Positions 38,179 to 48,344 of a DNA stretch of 64,000 bases are shown piece after piece. The stretch covers positions 4,758,001 to 4,822,000 of the forward strand of contig NZ_CP139715.1 of assembly GCF_034377285.1 (NCBI RefSeq), given 5' to 3'. The first letter of the stretch is position 1. The number at the start of each line of letters is the position of its first letter. Under the pieces are notes generated by a model. The model was not told where the DNA came from. It made no database searches and saw nothing but the letters and a program-made list of their open reading frames with translations. The position numbers and the translations under genes are program-made. The stretch comes from Thalassobaculum sp. OXR-137 (GTDB taxonomy: Bacteria; Pseudomonadota; Alphaproteobacteria; Thalassobaculales; Thalassobaculaceae).

Positions 38179-38253
38179 GGGCGCGTAGCTCAGCGGGAGA
38201 GCACTGCCTTCACACGGCAGGGGTCACAGGTTCAATCCCTGTCGCGCCCACCA
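38179..38253 (+). tRNA. tRNA-Val(CAC)
   Basis: A complete cloverleaf of 75 nt. The acceptor GGGCGCG pairs with CGCGCCC, the anticodon stem CTGCC/GGCAG encloses TTCACAC (anticodon CAC, reading GUG), the T arm carries GGTTCAATCC, and the 3' CCA is encoded. A short hairpin (38281-38303) follows without a T-run. Confidence 0.96.
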
Positions 38254-38467
38254 TTCCCCTCCAGAACGATAAATCGACAGGCAGCCTTAGAGATCTAGGC
38301 TGCACCGGGGCGGTCCGACACGCTTATGTCGGGCTCCTGGCGTGGCGAGATGGAGCCGCCGGTCGGCTCGCGGCTTCTTCGGGAGACCCTCCCGGCCAGG
38401 CCGGCTGTCCGCGCGGCCCGGGCCCGGGATCGGGTCTTCAGACGGGTCGACGACCCGCCGTGGTGAG

Positions 38468-38593
38468 TCAGGCGTTCCAGACCGCCACCACGCTGAGTGC
38501 GGCGACCGCGATGGCGAAGGAAATCGTCAAGACAACTAGGACCGGGCGGCCGCGGCGGGCCTGGCGGGCTTCGGTCGGGGTGAGCTTCGTCAT
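38468..38593 (-). CDS. 41-residue single-pass membrane protein
   Basis: Reading frame MTKLTPTEARQARRGRPVLV, then one hydrophobic segment (about residues 18-38) and ending VWNA. The basic N-terminal half before the segment predicts the N-terminus in the cytoplasm. AGGAG lies seven bases before the ATG. I recall similar short proteins (LTPTEARQ..RRGRPVL plus one helix) as unannotated small membrane proteins in Alphaproteobacteria, which supports a real gene, but no function is known to me. Confidence 0.65.
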   Translation of the reverse strand: MTKLTPTEARQARRGRPVLVVLTISFAIAVAALSVVAVWNA

Positions 38594-38811
38594 GGGAGGC
38601 TCCTTTCCTCTCCGTTGCAAACAAATCAACCCCCTACAAGGTAGGGCGCCGGTCGCTTCTGTCGACCCCGGACCGCCGGGAAGGGCGCTTCCGCCCGCGC
38701 GGACACGCGCAGTCCCCGGCGCGACCGAGCTGAGCTGCGGGCATCATCGTCACGTTTCGTGGAGAGGGGTCTGGGAGGCTGCGGCGCCGATCGCGGCGGC
38801 CTCCCGCAGGG

Positions 38812-39039
38812 CTAAATGGCGCGGAAATCCGTAGAGCGGATGCGATCGGTCAGATCGATCTCTTCTTCCAACACGGTCTCGCTCATCAGCATGCCACGAC
38901 GGATGAGTTCGCGAATTGCGGCCGCAAGACTCGGCATGCGATGGCGGTAGCGCCAGTCGTCGATCGAATCCAGCTCATCCCTATCAAGCATGATCTGCAG
39001 ACGAACATTCCGGAGGCCGGATTGGTCCGAGGCAGGCAT
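38812..39039 (-). CDS. Ribbon-helix-helix-like small protein, paralogue 1
   Basis: A 75-residue protein sharing a core with the products at 53340 and 55355: a strand (VRLQIMLD), ELDSIDDWRYRHRM, then AAIRELIRRGML. Strand-helix-helix order with an arginine-rich second helix resembles the ribbon-helix-helix DNA-binding fold, though these could also bind protein. The ATG at 39039 (GGAG nine bases upstream) is preferred to 39120. It is divergent from the phytochrome operon and so could control it. The acidic C-terminal tail ends in RSTDFRAI, close to the KSTEYRAI of the 55355 protein. Confidence 0.65.
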   Translation of the reverse strand: MPASDQSGLRNVRLQIMLDRDELDSIDDWRYRHRMPSLAAAIRELIRRGMLMSETVLEEEIDLTDRIRSTDFRAI

Positions 39040-39357
39040 CTTCTGTTTCTCCGAAATCAGGCTCGGTACCAAGCCGCGCCGAGCAATCGTATCAACGCTA
39101 CAGAGCGGCGCGTTAGTCAATAGCGACTACATACTACCGCCTACGAAACACTGATGATTCCCGGTCCAACGGCACTTGTCGGACCTTCCGCCAAAGCCGA
39201 TCCGCGACTACTGTGGCATTGAATCATGAGCTTGGATTATGACGGCTGCTATCGGCGGCAGGCAGATCTCGATCCGCCGCCCCGGAAACCGACAATCGAC
39301 CGCCGATCGGTCGGCCCATCGACCGGTACGTGACCGGGTTCCAATAGAGGCCTGCGC
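39040..39357. other. Divergent control region between RHH-like gene and bphO
   Basis: 318 bp without a supported gene. It contains the leaders of the two divergent genes. No exact EcfG-type promoter, clear sigma-70 pair or terminator was recognised. Confidence 0.5.
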
Positions 39358-39909
39358 ATGAGACTGAGAGACCATCTCAGACGGGAGACCAGGGCTCTGC
39401 ATCAGCGGACGGAAGCCCTGCTGCAGCACCTGGACATCCGGACTCGCGCGGGGCTGGACAGCTTCCTGCTGGTTCACCATGCGGTGGTCATGCCGATGGA
39501 GCGCCGTCTGGCGGCCTCGGACATGACCCGGCGCTGGCCCTTCCGGCTGACCGACCTGCTGGTGGAGGACCTGGAGGAACGGGCGCTGAAGCCGACCGCG
39601 GGGGTGCCCGCCGCCCGGTTCGAGGACGCGGATCCCGTCGGCCTCAGCTACGTGCTGGGCGGATCGAGGTTGGGGTCCCGCGTTCTGCTTAAGCGCCTGG
39701 CCGGCGCCTGCCCGGCGCCCCGATATCTGAGCCGCGCGCCGGACGACGAGATCTGGCCCTGGACGCTGTCGCTCCTGAATTCGCCGGAGGCGGCAGCAGC
39801 CCCCCGGGAGGACGTCCTACAGGGCGCCGAGATCGCTTTCGCCAGTTTCGCCGACGCCGTATCCCTCGTGGAGGCGCCCAAGGAGACCATCCATGCCCTC
39901 GCCGTCTGA
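39358..39909 (+). CDS. bphO: Heme oxygenase (biliverdin-producing, bacteriophytochrome-associated)
   Basis: A 183-residue heme oxygenase that opens heme to biliverdin, iron and CO. The proximal histidine is in LHQRTEALL near residue 15 and the distal-helix glycines in YVLGGSRLGSRVL. AGAGG lies seven bases before the ATG. The stop lies 17 bp inside the phytochrome gene, so enzyme and photoreceptor are translated together, the usual bphO-bphP arrangement that supplies the chromophore. Confidence 0.88.
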   Translation: MRLRDHLRRETRALHQRTEALLQHLDIRTRAGLDSFLLVHHAVVMPMERRLAASDMTRRWPFRLTDLLVEDLEERALKPTAGVPAARFEDADPVGLSYVLGGSRLGSRVLLKRLAGACPAPRYLSRAPDDEIWPWTLSLLNSPEAAAAPREDVLQGAEIAFASFADAVSLVEAPKETIHALAV

Positions 39910-42457
39910 ACTCCCGCCGGGCATCGACCTGTCGCAATGCGAGCGCGAACCGATCCACAAGCTGGGACGGGTCCAGTTCTTCGGCTTCCTGATCGCGGTG
40001 TCCCCCGACTGGACCATCACCCAGGTCTCGGAGAACATCGGCACCTATCTCGGCCTGGAGCCGGTCGACCTGATCGGGCTCGACCTCAACTCGGTGCTGA
40101 ACCGGGAAGCGATCCACAACATCCGCACGCGCATGCAGATGCTGCAGGACGAAGACACGGTGGAGCGTCTGTTCCGCATTCGGATCCTCGACAACCTGCA
40201 GCGCGATTTCGACATCTCGCTCCACGTCAACGGCGCCACCACGATCCTGGAATTCGAGCCGAATTCGGACGTGCAGCAGGACTACACTGCCTATGTGCAG
40301 CCGATGATCAACCGGGTCTCCAAACCGCAGACGGTGAAGGAGGCCTGCGAATCCGCGGCGAAGGCGGTGCGCGCCCTGACCGGCTTCGACCGGGTGATGG
40401 TCTATCGCCTCCATGACGACGAGTCCGGGGAAGTGGTCGCCGAGGTCCGCAATCCCGGATCGACCAGCTACCTGGGGCTGCGCTATCCGGCCTCGGACAT
40501 TCCGCCCCAGGCCCGCCGGATGTATCTGCGCAGCACCCTGCGCATCGTCTCCGACATTCAGGCGCCGACCGCGGCGATCGTCCCCGAGAACGATCCCGCC
40601 ACCGGCGAGCCGCTGGACCTCTCCCTGTCCAGCCTGCGTGCGGTCTCGCCGGTCCATCTCGAGTACCTGGCGAATATGGGCGTGCAGGCCTCCATGTCCG
40701 TGTCGATCGTCATGCACGGCAAGCTGTGGGGCTTGATCGCCTGCCACCACAACAGCCCGCGCGTGCTGAGCTTCCAGGCCCGCTCGGCGACCCAGATGTT
40801 CGGGCAGCTCTTCGCGCTGATCCTGGAGAAGAAGGACAACGAGGCCAGCAACCGCGACCGGGAGCGTGCCCAGGCGCTGCACGACGCGCTGATGGCCCGC
40901 CTGGCCACGGGCTCCTCCATCAGCCGCCAGTTCCAGGAATTGGCAGAGATGATCGCCACCGTCATTCCCTGCGACGGGATGATCGGCTGGACGGAAGGCG
41001 CCTATATCGGGTTCGGGGAGGTGCCGACCCATGACGAGTTCGTCGCCCTGCTGCCGTTCCTGACCTCCGTCGCCTCCGGCCGGATCTACGCGACCCACGA
41101 CCTGCCGGCGGCGTTGCCCGAGGGCGTGCCGGTGCCGTCGACCGCCGCCGGCCTGCTGGCGATCCCGGTCTCCCGGTCCACGCGCGATTTCATCGTTCTG
41201 GTGCGCCGCGAGGTCGCCAAGACCATCGAGTGGGCCGGCGCGCCCGACAAGGCGGTGATCAAGCGCGACGGCGAGGACAGGCTGAGTCCCCGCACCAGTT
41301 TCGAAGCGTGGCAGGAAATCGTTCGCGGGCAATCCGCCCTGTGGACCGACAGCGATATCCGGACCGCGGAATCCCTTCGGGTGACCCTCACCGAGGTCAT
41401 CCTGAAGATGTCGGAGACCGCGCTGGCGGAGCGCACCGCCGCCAACGAGCGTCAGGAGATCCTGATTGCCGAGTTGAACCACCGGGTCCGCAACATCTTC
41501 AACGTTATCCGGGGGATCTGGTCGCAGAGCTCGGCGTCGAGCGGCACCATCACCGGGCTTACCGAGACCGTCGGCGGCCGGATCCAGGCCCTCGCCCGGG
41601 CCTACGACCAGGTCACCGAGGTGGACTGGCGTCCGGCCTCCCTGTGGCGCCTTCTGGCCACCGAACTGGCCGCCTACTCCGGCAAGAACGGCCAGCGCCT
41701 CGACCTGCGGGGCGACGACGCGCTGCTGCTGCCCAACGCCGTTTCCGCGATCTCGCTGGTGATCCACGAACTGACGACGAACTCGATCAAGTACGGCGCG
41801 CTGAGCTCCCCCGCTGGCTGGATCGCGGTGACCTCGACGCAGGCAGCGTCGGGCGATCTTACCGTCGAGTGGCGCGAGCTGGGCGGCCCGCAGGTCTCGG
41901 CGCCGGAGCGGATCGGCTTCGGCACCACCATCATCGAACAGTCGGTTCCACACGAACTCGGCGGCACGACCACCGTCCGTTTCGTGGCCGAAGGGCTGGA
42001 GGTCGACATCACCGTCCCGGCGCGGTTCGTGGCCGGCATGGTCAAGACGCCCCCGCCGGTCCCCGGCCGCGAGCAGGAGCCGGCACCGACGAAGCAGACG
42101 GCCAGCGGCTCCGCCCTGCTGCTGGAGGACAACCTGATCATCGCGCTGGCTTCCGAGGAGATGCTGCGCAACGTCGGGGCGGATCACGTCTGGATCTGCT
42201 CCACCGTCGACCAGGCCCTGCGGGTGATCGAGACCAGCGACATCGATTTCGCCGTGCTCGACGTCAATCTGGGCGACCGGAACGCGGGCGACGTGGCGCG
42301 GGAACTGAGCCGGCGCGGCATCCCCTTCATGTTCGTCACCGGCTACGGCGAGAAGTCTCCGTTGAAGCAGACCTACCCGCACGCGCCCGTCCTGCAGAAG
42401 CCGTTCGCCGAGGAACGCCTGTCCTCGGCCCTGGCACAGCTCGAGCTGCGGCGCTGA
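39893..42457 (+). CDS. bphP: Bacteriophytochrome HWE-type histidine kinase with C-terminal receiver
   Basis: Red/far-red photoreceptor of 854 residues: PAS (about 10-120), GAF (about 140-310), PHY (about 320-505), kinase and receiver. The biliverdin cysteine is C16 (SQCEREPIH); GAF has YPASDIPPQAR and the histidine in SPVHLEYLANMGV; PHY has the tongue PRTSF motif. The kinase is HWE-class: H530 in ELNHRVRN, HELTTNSIKYGA and the W-x-E in VEWRELGG. The receiver acceptor is D790 with FVTGYG nearby. One oddity is QFFGFL where bacteriophytochromes usually have QPHGxL. HWE kinases commonly feed PhyR, and a PhyR gene is convergent 81 bp away. Confidence 0.92.
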   Translation: MPSPSELPPGIDLSQCEREPIHKLGRVQFFGFLIAVSPDWTITQVSENIGTYLGLEPVDLIGLDLNSVLNREAIHNIRTRMQMLQDEDTVERLFRIRILDNLQRDFDISLHVNGATTILEFEPNSDVQQDYTAYVQPMINRVSKPQTVKEACESAAKAVRALTGFDRVMVYRLHDDESGEVVAEVRNPGSTSYLGLRYPASDIPPQARRMYLRSTLRIVSDIQAPTAAIVPENDPATGEPLDLSLSSLRAVSPVHLEYLANMGVQASMSVSIVMHGKLWGLIACHHNSPRVLSFQARSATQMFGQLFALILEKKDNEASNRDRERAQALHDALMARLATGSSISRQFQELAEMIATVIPCDGMIGWTEGAYIGFGEVPTHDEFVALLPFLTSVASGRIYATHDLPAALPEGVPVPSTAAGLLAIPVSRSTRDFIVLVRREVAKTIEWAGAPDKAVIKRDGEDRLSPRTSFEAWQEIVRGQSALWTDSDIRTAESLRVTLTEVILKMSETALAERTAANERQEILIAELNHRVRNIFNVIRGIWSQSSASSGTITGLTETVGGRIQALARAYDQVTEVDWRPASLWRLLATELAAYSGKNGQRLDLRGDDALLLPNAVSAISLVIHELTTNSIKYGALSSPAGWIAVTSTQAASGDLTVEWRELGGPQVSAPERIGFGTTIIEQSVPHELGGTTTVRFVAEGLEVDITVPARFVAGMVKTPPPVPGREQEPAPTKQTASGSALLLEDNLIIALASEEMLRNVGADHVWICSTVDQALRVIETSDIDFAVLDVNLGDRNAGDVARELSRRGIPFMFVTGYGEKSPLKQTYPHAPVLQKPFAEERLSSALAQLELRR

Positions 42458-42474
42458 AGGGCTGGTGCTGAATC

Positions 42475-42502
42475 AAAAGTCCCGGCCGCGAGGGGCCGGG
42501 AC
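42475..42502 (-). terminator. Rho-independent terminator of phyR
   Basis: A 9-bp stem, GTCCCGGCC/GGCCGGGAC with a 6-base loop, is followed on the minus strand by TTTT. It is placed 37 bp past the phyR stop and also lies just beyond the phytochrome gene, whose side lacks a T-run. Confidence 0.75.
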
Positions 42503-42538
42503 GGTAGATCCGTAGTCCAGGATCACAGCGGATCGGCC

Positions 42539-43378
42539 TCAGCCGATCTCCCGCTCGGCCTCCGCGTCGATCACCGATCCCAGCCGGTCGCGGGCCGCAA
42601 CCGTGTAGCCGAGGGCCGCACGGATCGCTTCCGGCTTGAACGGCTTGGCCACGATCACCGACGGCTCCTCGTCCATTCCGGTGAGCACTTCGTCGGGATA
42701 GGCGGTGACGTAGATCGTCGCGAATTCGCCATCCGCCCGGAGCTTCTCGATGGCCTGAAGCCCCGTATCGCCATTCTCCAGCATCTGGTCGGTCACGATC
42801 AGCTCCGGCCAATTCTGGCGGCAGATCTTTATCGCGTCGGTCTCGTTGGCGGCAATCCCGATCACCGAAAGCCCGGTCTCGCCGATGATGTCGGACAGGT
42901 CCTGGGCAATCAGGCCGTGATCCTCCAGGATCAGCACCGGAAGCGGCGGCAGGTTGCGGGTCAGCTCCCGCCCCTCCTCCAAGGCGGCCACCGCCTCCTC
43001 AGGCGACAGATTCAGCAGCTCGGCGCCTTCGTCGACGGAGAAGCCGACAAAGTCGCAGAGCAGCAGCATCTGCTCGGGAGCCGGGGGAAGATTCGGAACG
43101 AAGGTCCGCAGGCGATCATCGGTGAACGGCGCGGAATCGCCGGACTTCTTCGTGTCGCCGTCCTCGCTCTGGGAGGCCCAATCGCGGAAGAAGTCCTTGA
43201 AGACCTGAAACTTGGCGGAGGCCGTCGCGGTTCCGCTCAGGACCTCATCGGTCTCGGCGCTGGCGTAGGTCAGCCGCAGCCATTCCTCGGCCCAGACGGT
43301 ATCCACGTTCAAAGCGCGCAGAAACCGCCGAAGCGGGCGCACGCTCTGATGATTAAGCCATTTTCGCATAACAACCAT
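42539..43378 (-). CDS. phyR: PhyR-type general stress response regulator
   Basis: A 279-residue anti-anti-sigma regulator. Residues 1 to about 140 form a sigma-factor-like domain (degenerate region 2, then a region-4-like LPPAPEQMLLLCDFVGFSVD); residues about 147-260 form a receiver with acidic E152-D153, acceptor D197 (IVTDQML), YVTAYP in place of the FAT-GUY motif and K245 (VAKPF). In known systems phosphorylated PhyR uses its sigma-like domain to pull NepR off EcfG. Here the usual EP after the acidic pair is HG. The ATG at 43378 lacks a good ribosome-binding site. Convergent with the phytochrome kinase; a near-consensus EcfG promoter lies upstream. Confidence 0.85.
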   Translation of the reverse strand: MVVMRKWLNHQSVRPLRRFLRALNVDTVWAEEWLRLTYASAETDEVLSGTATASAKFQVFKDFFRDWASQSEDGDTKKSGDSAPFTDDRLRTFVPNLPPAPEQMLLLCDFVGFSVDEGAELLNLSPEEAVAALEEGRELTRNLPPLPVLILEDHGLIAQDLSDIIGETGLSVIGIAANETDAIKICRQNWPELIVTDQMLENGDTGLQAIEKLRADGEFATIYVTAYPDEVLTGMDEEPSVIVAKPFKPEAIRAALGYTVAARDRLGSVIDAEAEREIG

Positions 43379-43431
43379 ACCCGATCACGCGACGACGCGC
43401 GTTTGAACGTCCGAATGAAGAAGACCAAGAT

Positions 43432-43456
43432 AACGCCGATTCGGCAATCGGGTTCT
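43432..43456 (-). promoter_or_regulatory. Near-consensus EcfG-type promoter of phyR
   Basis: On the minus strand AGAAC-N16-CGTT, one mismatch from GGAAC-N16-CGTT, 53 bp before the phyR start. Autoregulation of phyR by EcfG is known in other Alphaproteobacteria. Confidence 0.5.
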
Positions 43457-43595
43457 CGGTTTTCCGGGGATTTCGACCCTAAGTTTCGCTGAGTATGCAA
43501 GATTTAAGACAACGATATCGAGGCCAAATCTCTACATGGTAGAAACCATGAAGCTCCGTTAACCATATTGCCCGAATCGCGCTCGAAGCGACAGA

Positions 43596-44339
43596 TCAGG
43601 CTGCGCGCTCGATCGCACCGGTGATCAGTCCGGTGATCTCCTCCGGCGACGATTGGGAGGCCGGCTTGTCGGTCACCAGCGTTCCCCGCCGCAGGACCGC
43701 GACCCGGTCCGCCACGGCAAATACGTCGGGCATTCGGTGGCTGATCAGAACGACCGCGATGCCCTGGTCCCGAAGCCGACGGATGAGATCGAGCACCTCC
43801 GCCACCTGGCGCACGCTAATGGCCGCGGTCGGTTCGTCCATGAGCACGATTTTCGGGTTCGACAGGCGGGTCCGCGCGATCGCCACCGCCTGACGCTGGC
43901 CGCCCGACATGCGCCGGACCAGGTCGTAGGGCCGGGTTTCGGATTTGAGCTCTTCGAACAGCTCTCCCGCGCGGGCAAACATGGCCCGATTGTCCAACAC
44001 GCGGATCGGTCCGACCCCACGGGTCAGTTCGCGCCCGAGGAACACGTTGGCCGCGGCCGTCAGGTTGTCGCAGAGCGCCAGATCCTGGTAGACGACCTCC
44101 ACCCCGGCGTCCCGTGCCGCCCGCGGATTATGGAATTCCGCCGGCTCTCCGCCGACCAGGACCTGTCCGGCCGACGGCCTGAAATTGCCGGAGATGATCT
44201 TCACCAGCGTGGACTTGCCCGCCCCGTTATCGCCCATCAGGCCGACGATCTGACCCGGCTCCACCGCCAGGGATATGTCCGACAGGGCCTGAATGGCGCC
44301 GAACCGCTTCGACACGCCGCGAAGCTCGAGAACCGACAT
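43596..44339 (-). CDS. Sugar-type ABC transporter ATP-binding protein (orphan)
   Basis: A 247-residue single ATPase domain. Walker A is GDNGAGKST, the signature MSGGQRQAVAIAR and Walker B IVLMDEPTAAI, with ISHRM at the switch. Sequence style fits ATPases of fructose/ribose-type importers (FrcA-like). No permease or binding protein is adjacent; the gene is divergent from a ROK regulator that probably controls it. GGGAGGG precedes the ATG at 44339. It may serve permeases encoded elsewhere, as shared ATPases do. Confidence 0.82.
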   Translation of the reverse strand: MSVLELRGVSKRFGAIQALSDISLAVEPGQIVGLMGDNGAGKSTLVKIISGNFRPSAGQVLVGGEPAEFHNPRAARDAGVEVVYQDLALCDNLTAAANVFLGRELTRGVGPIRVLDNRAMFARAGELFEELKSETRPYDLVRRMSGGQRQAVAIARTRLSNPKIVLMDEPTAAISVRQVAEVLDLIRRLRDQGIAVVLISHRMPDVFAVADRVAVLRRGTLVTDKPASQSSPEEITGLITGAIERAA

Positions 44340-44578
44340 GAAACCCTCCCCTCCGCGGCCCTTTTTCGCCCGGGCCGTCGACATTTGTTCATATCATCAA
44401 CTTATTTTAGAACAATCGGACGTCTGGAGCGACAAAATCTAATCACGTCAGCTTGACCGGCCCAGGTTTCAGCCGAATAATTTCACGCAAGAACCATAAA
44501 TCGACCGGCGGCAAGAGGTCGCGTTATCCTGTCGGCGCGGCGGCGGGGCATTCTGGGGAAGCGGCTGGGCTGATCGTC

Positions 44579-45778
44579 TTGGAAAAGGATAACAGTCGAA
44601 CACGAATCCTGAGGCTGCTGCGCCGCCATGGCGCGATGCCCCGGGTCGAGCTGGTGCGCCGGACGGGGCTGAGTGCTGCGGCGGTGTCGACCATCACCTC
44701 CGACCTGATCGCCAACGGCGTCCTGCTGGAAGCGGCGGAAGAACCGGCGGCCGGCAGTCCGCGCGGACGCCCGCCGGTGAACCTGGTCTTCAACCCCGGA
44801 TTCGGCCGCGTTGCCGCCGCCTCGATCCGGATGGACGTGATCGACGCGGTGATCGCCGATTTCCAGGGCAACATCCTCGCCCGCGAGCTGATCCCCTGCA
44901 CCACCCGCGACCTGAAGGGCGACGAGGCCGCCCATGCCTGTGGTGACGCCATCGAAAGAGTGGCCGCCACCGTACCCGGCGTGCCGCCGAGCGCCCTCGG
45001 CATCGCCTTCCAGGGGATCGTCGATCCGGTCGCCGGCCGTCAGGTCTGGAGCCCGATCCTGGCGATCCGCGACACCGACGTGGTCACCCCGCTAGCCGGC
45101 CGGTTCGATGTCCCCGTGGTGATCGAGAACGACGCCGCAGCCACGGCGCTGGCGGTGACATCCCGCGACAGCCGGCTGCAGGAAGGGCTGGTCGCCGTCC
45201 TGATGATCGGACACGGCGTCGGCATGGGCCTGCTGCGCGATGGCGGCCCCTTCGCCGGGACCCACGGCTTCTCCTCCGAGATCGGCCATGTTCGGCGGCA
45301 GCCGGCGGGGGCCCAGTGCCGCTGCGGCCAGCGCGGCTGTATCGAGGCATATCTGGCGGATTACGCCCTGTATCGCGACGCCCGCTCCATCGCCAACCTG
45401 CCGATCGCCAACCACCAACAGCCGAGCGAGGATCAGATGATGGTGCTGGTCCGCCGGGCCGAGGACGGGGATGCCGGGCTGCAGCGCCTGTTCGACGAGG
45501 CCGGCACCAGCCTGTCCGACGCGGTGCGCACAGTGGCCTCGGTGCTCGCTCCCCATCGGATCGCCATCGCCGGGTCGGGGATGCGCGGATATCACCTGAT
45601 GCAGGCGAGCTTCGAGGCGGGACTGCGGGATTCGCTGAACCCGTCCTACGACCCGCTGTCGCGGATCGTCATCGCCGAGGGCAGCGTCGAACTCATCGTG
45701 GAGGGCATGGTGCAACTCGCCCTCCAGCGGATGGACGCCGAGCTGGCGAACGGCCTTCCGGCGCGGGCGGCGGGGTGA
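44579..45778 (+). CDS. ROK-family transcriptional regulator (NagC/Mlc-like)
   Basis: A sugar-responsive repressor of about 399 residues. The winged-helix region (ILRLLRRHGAMPRVELVRRT and GLSAAAVSTI) is at the N-terminus. The ROK domain has the zinc site CRCGQRGCIEAYL, the ENDAAATAL pattern and GHGVGMGLL. The start is uncertain: TTG at 44579 puts the DNA-binding helix near residue 20 as in the family but lacks a clear ribosome-binding site, and the frame is open back to 44453. It is divergent from the ABC ATPase across 239 bp and likely regulates it in response to a sugar or sugar phosphate. Confidence 0.78.
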   Translation: MEKDNSRTRILRLLRRHGAMPRVELVRRTGLSAAAVSTITSDLIANGVLLEAAEEPAAGSPRGRPPVNLVFNPGFGRVAAASIRMDVIDAVIADFQGNILARELIPCTTRDLKGDEAAHACGDAIERVAATVPGVPPSALGIAFQGIVDPVAGRQVWSPILAIRDTDVVTPLAGRFDVPVVIENDAAATALAVTSRDSRLQEGLVAVLMIGHGVGMGLLRDGGPFAGTHGFSSEIGHVRRQPAGAQCRCGQRGCIEAYLADYALYRDARSIANLPIANHQQPSEDQMMVLVRRAEDGDAGLQRLFDEAGTSLSDAVRTVASVLAPHRIAIAGSGMRGYHLMQASFEAGLRDSLNPSYDPLSRIVIAEGSVELIVEGMVQLALQRMDAELANGLPARAAG

Positions 45779-45792
45779 CCTCACCTGTTCAG

Positions 45793-45820
45793 CACTCCCC
45801 CGGACTGAATCCGGAGAGTG
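45793..45820. terminator. Bidirectional terminator hairpin
   Basis: CACTCCCCCGGA and TCCGGAGAGTG pair with one bulge across CTGAA (that is, CACTC with GAGTG and CCGGA with TCCGG), between the convergent ROK and phosphoglucomutase genes, followed by AGAAAATAAG. Confidence 0.5.
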
Positions 45821-45845
45821 AGAAAATAAGGAGGCCGTGGAGTCG

Positions 45846-47588
<1,743 letters not shown>

Positions 47589-47603
47589 TTATTCCCCGCC
47601 GTC

Positions 47604-48344
47604 TCAGGCCGTCTTCGGCTCGGACTCGGACCACGCCGCGAGCTTGCCCTCGATGAACGACACCACCTGCTCCTGGGCGCCGCGGCTGTCGGCGCCGATG
47701 TCGATGGGCTTGCCGATGGCGAAACGGACGGGCCGCTTGGGGATGATCCAGCCGATATCCTGGAGCAGACGTCCCTCGCTCCACGCGGTGGTCTGCAGGG
47801 CGATCGGCACGATGGGCACGCCCGCCGCCCGGGCCAGTCGGACGCCGATGGTGTTGAAGCCCTTGCGGTCGAAGGCCTCGGTCCGATGGGCCTGCGGGAA
47901 GACGATGACGGACTTGCCGGAGGCCAGGCGCTTGCCGCCCTCGCCCAGCACCTGGCGGAGATCCGCCTTGGGATCCTTCCGGTCGACCACGATGGGGTCG
48001 AAGGCCTTCAACACGGGACCGAAGACGGGATAGCCCACGAGGCTGGACTTCACCACGAACGTACAGGGGGCGGCCTGGCTGAGGATGGACGGAAGAATCT
48101 GGGTCTCCAGCGCGCTCATGTGGTTGGCGGCGAACACATAGGGTCCACCGCTCCAGTCCGTCTCCTCCAGGCCGGATACCTCGAAGCGGACGCCCACGGC
48201 CTCCAGGGACCGGCGCAGCGCATGGCTGCCTTCGACCAGACGGGCGTTGGTCAGCCGCCCGCGCCGGGCCTGATACGCGGCCGACCCGATATGGGCGGCT
48301 GCCTGGGCGTAGAACATCACCGACGGCAAGAACACGCGAAACAC
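47604..48344 (-). CDS. PlsC-like acyltransferase
   Basis: A 246-residue membrane-associated lysophospholipid acyltransferase. The catalytic motif is NHMSALET, with H-x4-E instead of the common H-x4-D, and the acyl-acceptor motif EGTR is replaced by FPQAHRT. Another block matches the family at VDRKDPKADL, and a C-terminal VPIVPIALQ. A single N-terminal hydrophobic stretch would anchor it. The start is uncertain: GTG at 48344 follows GGGGGA but the open frame extends to 48548. It likely acylates lysophosphatidic acid or a related glycerolipid. Confidence 0.72.
   Translation of the reverse strand: MFRVFLPSVMFYAQAAAHIGSAAYQARRGRLTNARLVEGSHALRRSLEAVGVRFEVSGLEETDWSGGPYVFAANHMSALETQILPSILSQAAPCTFVVKSSLVGYPVFGPVLKAFDPIVVDRKDPKADLRQVLGEGGKRLASGKSVIVFPQAHRTEAFDRKGFNTIGVRLARAAGVPIVPIALQTTAWSEGRLLQDIGWIIPKRPVRFAIGKPIDIGADSRGAQEQVVSFIEGKLAAWSESEPKTA

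Noticed and set aside
38281-38303. Terminator after tRNA-Val
   Set aside because: A 7-bp hairpin is present but no T-run follows, so it is not called.
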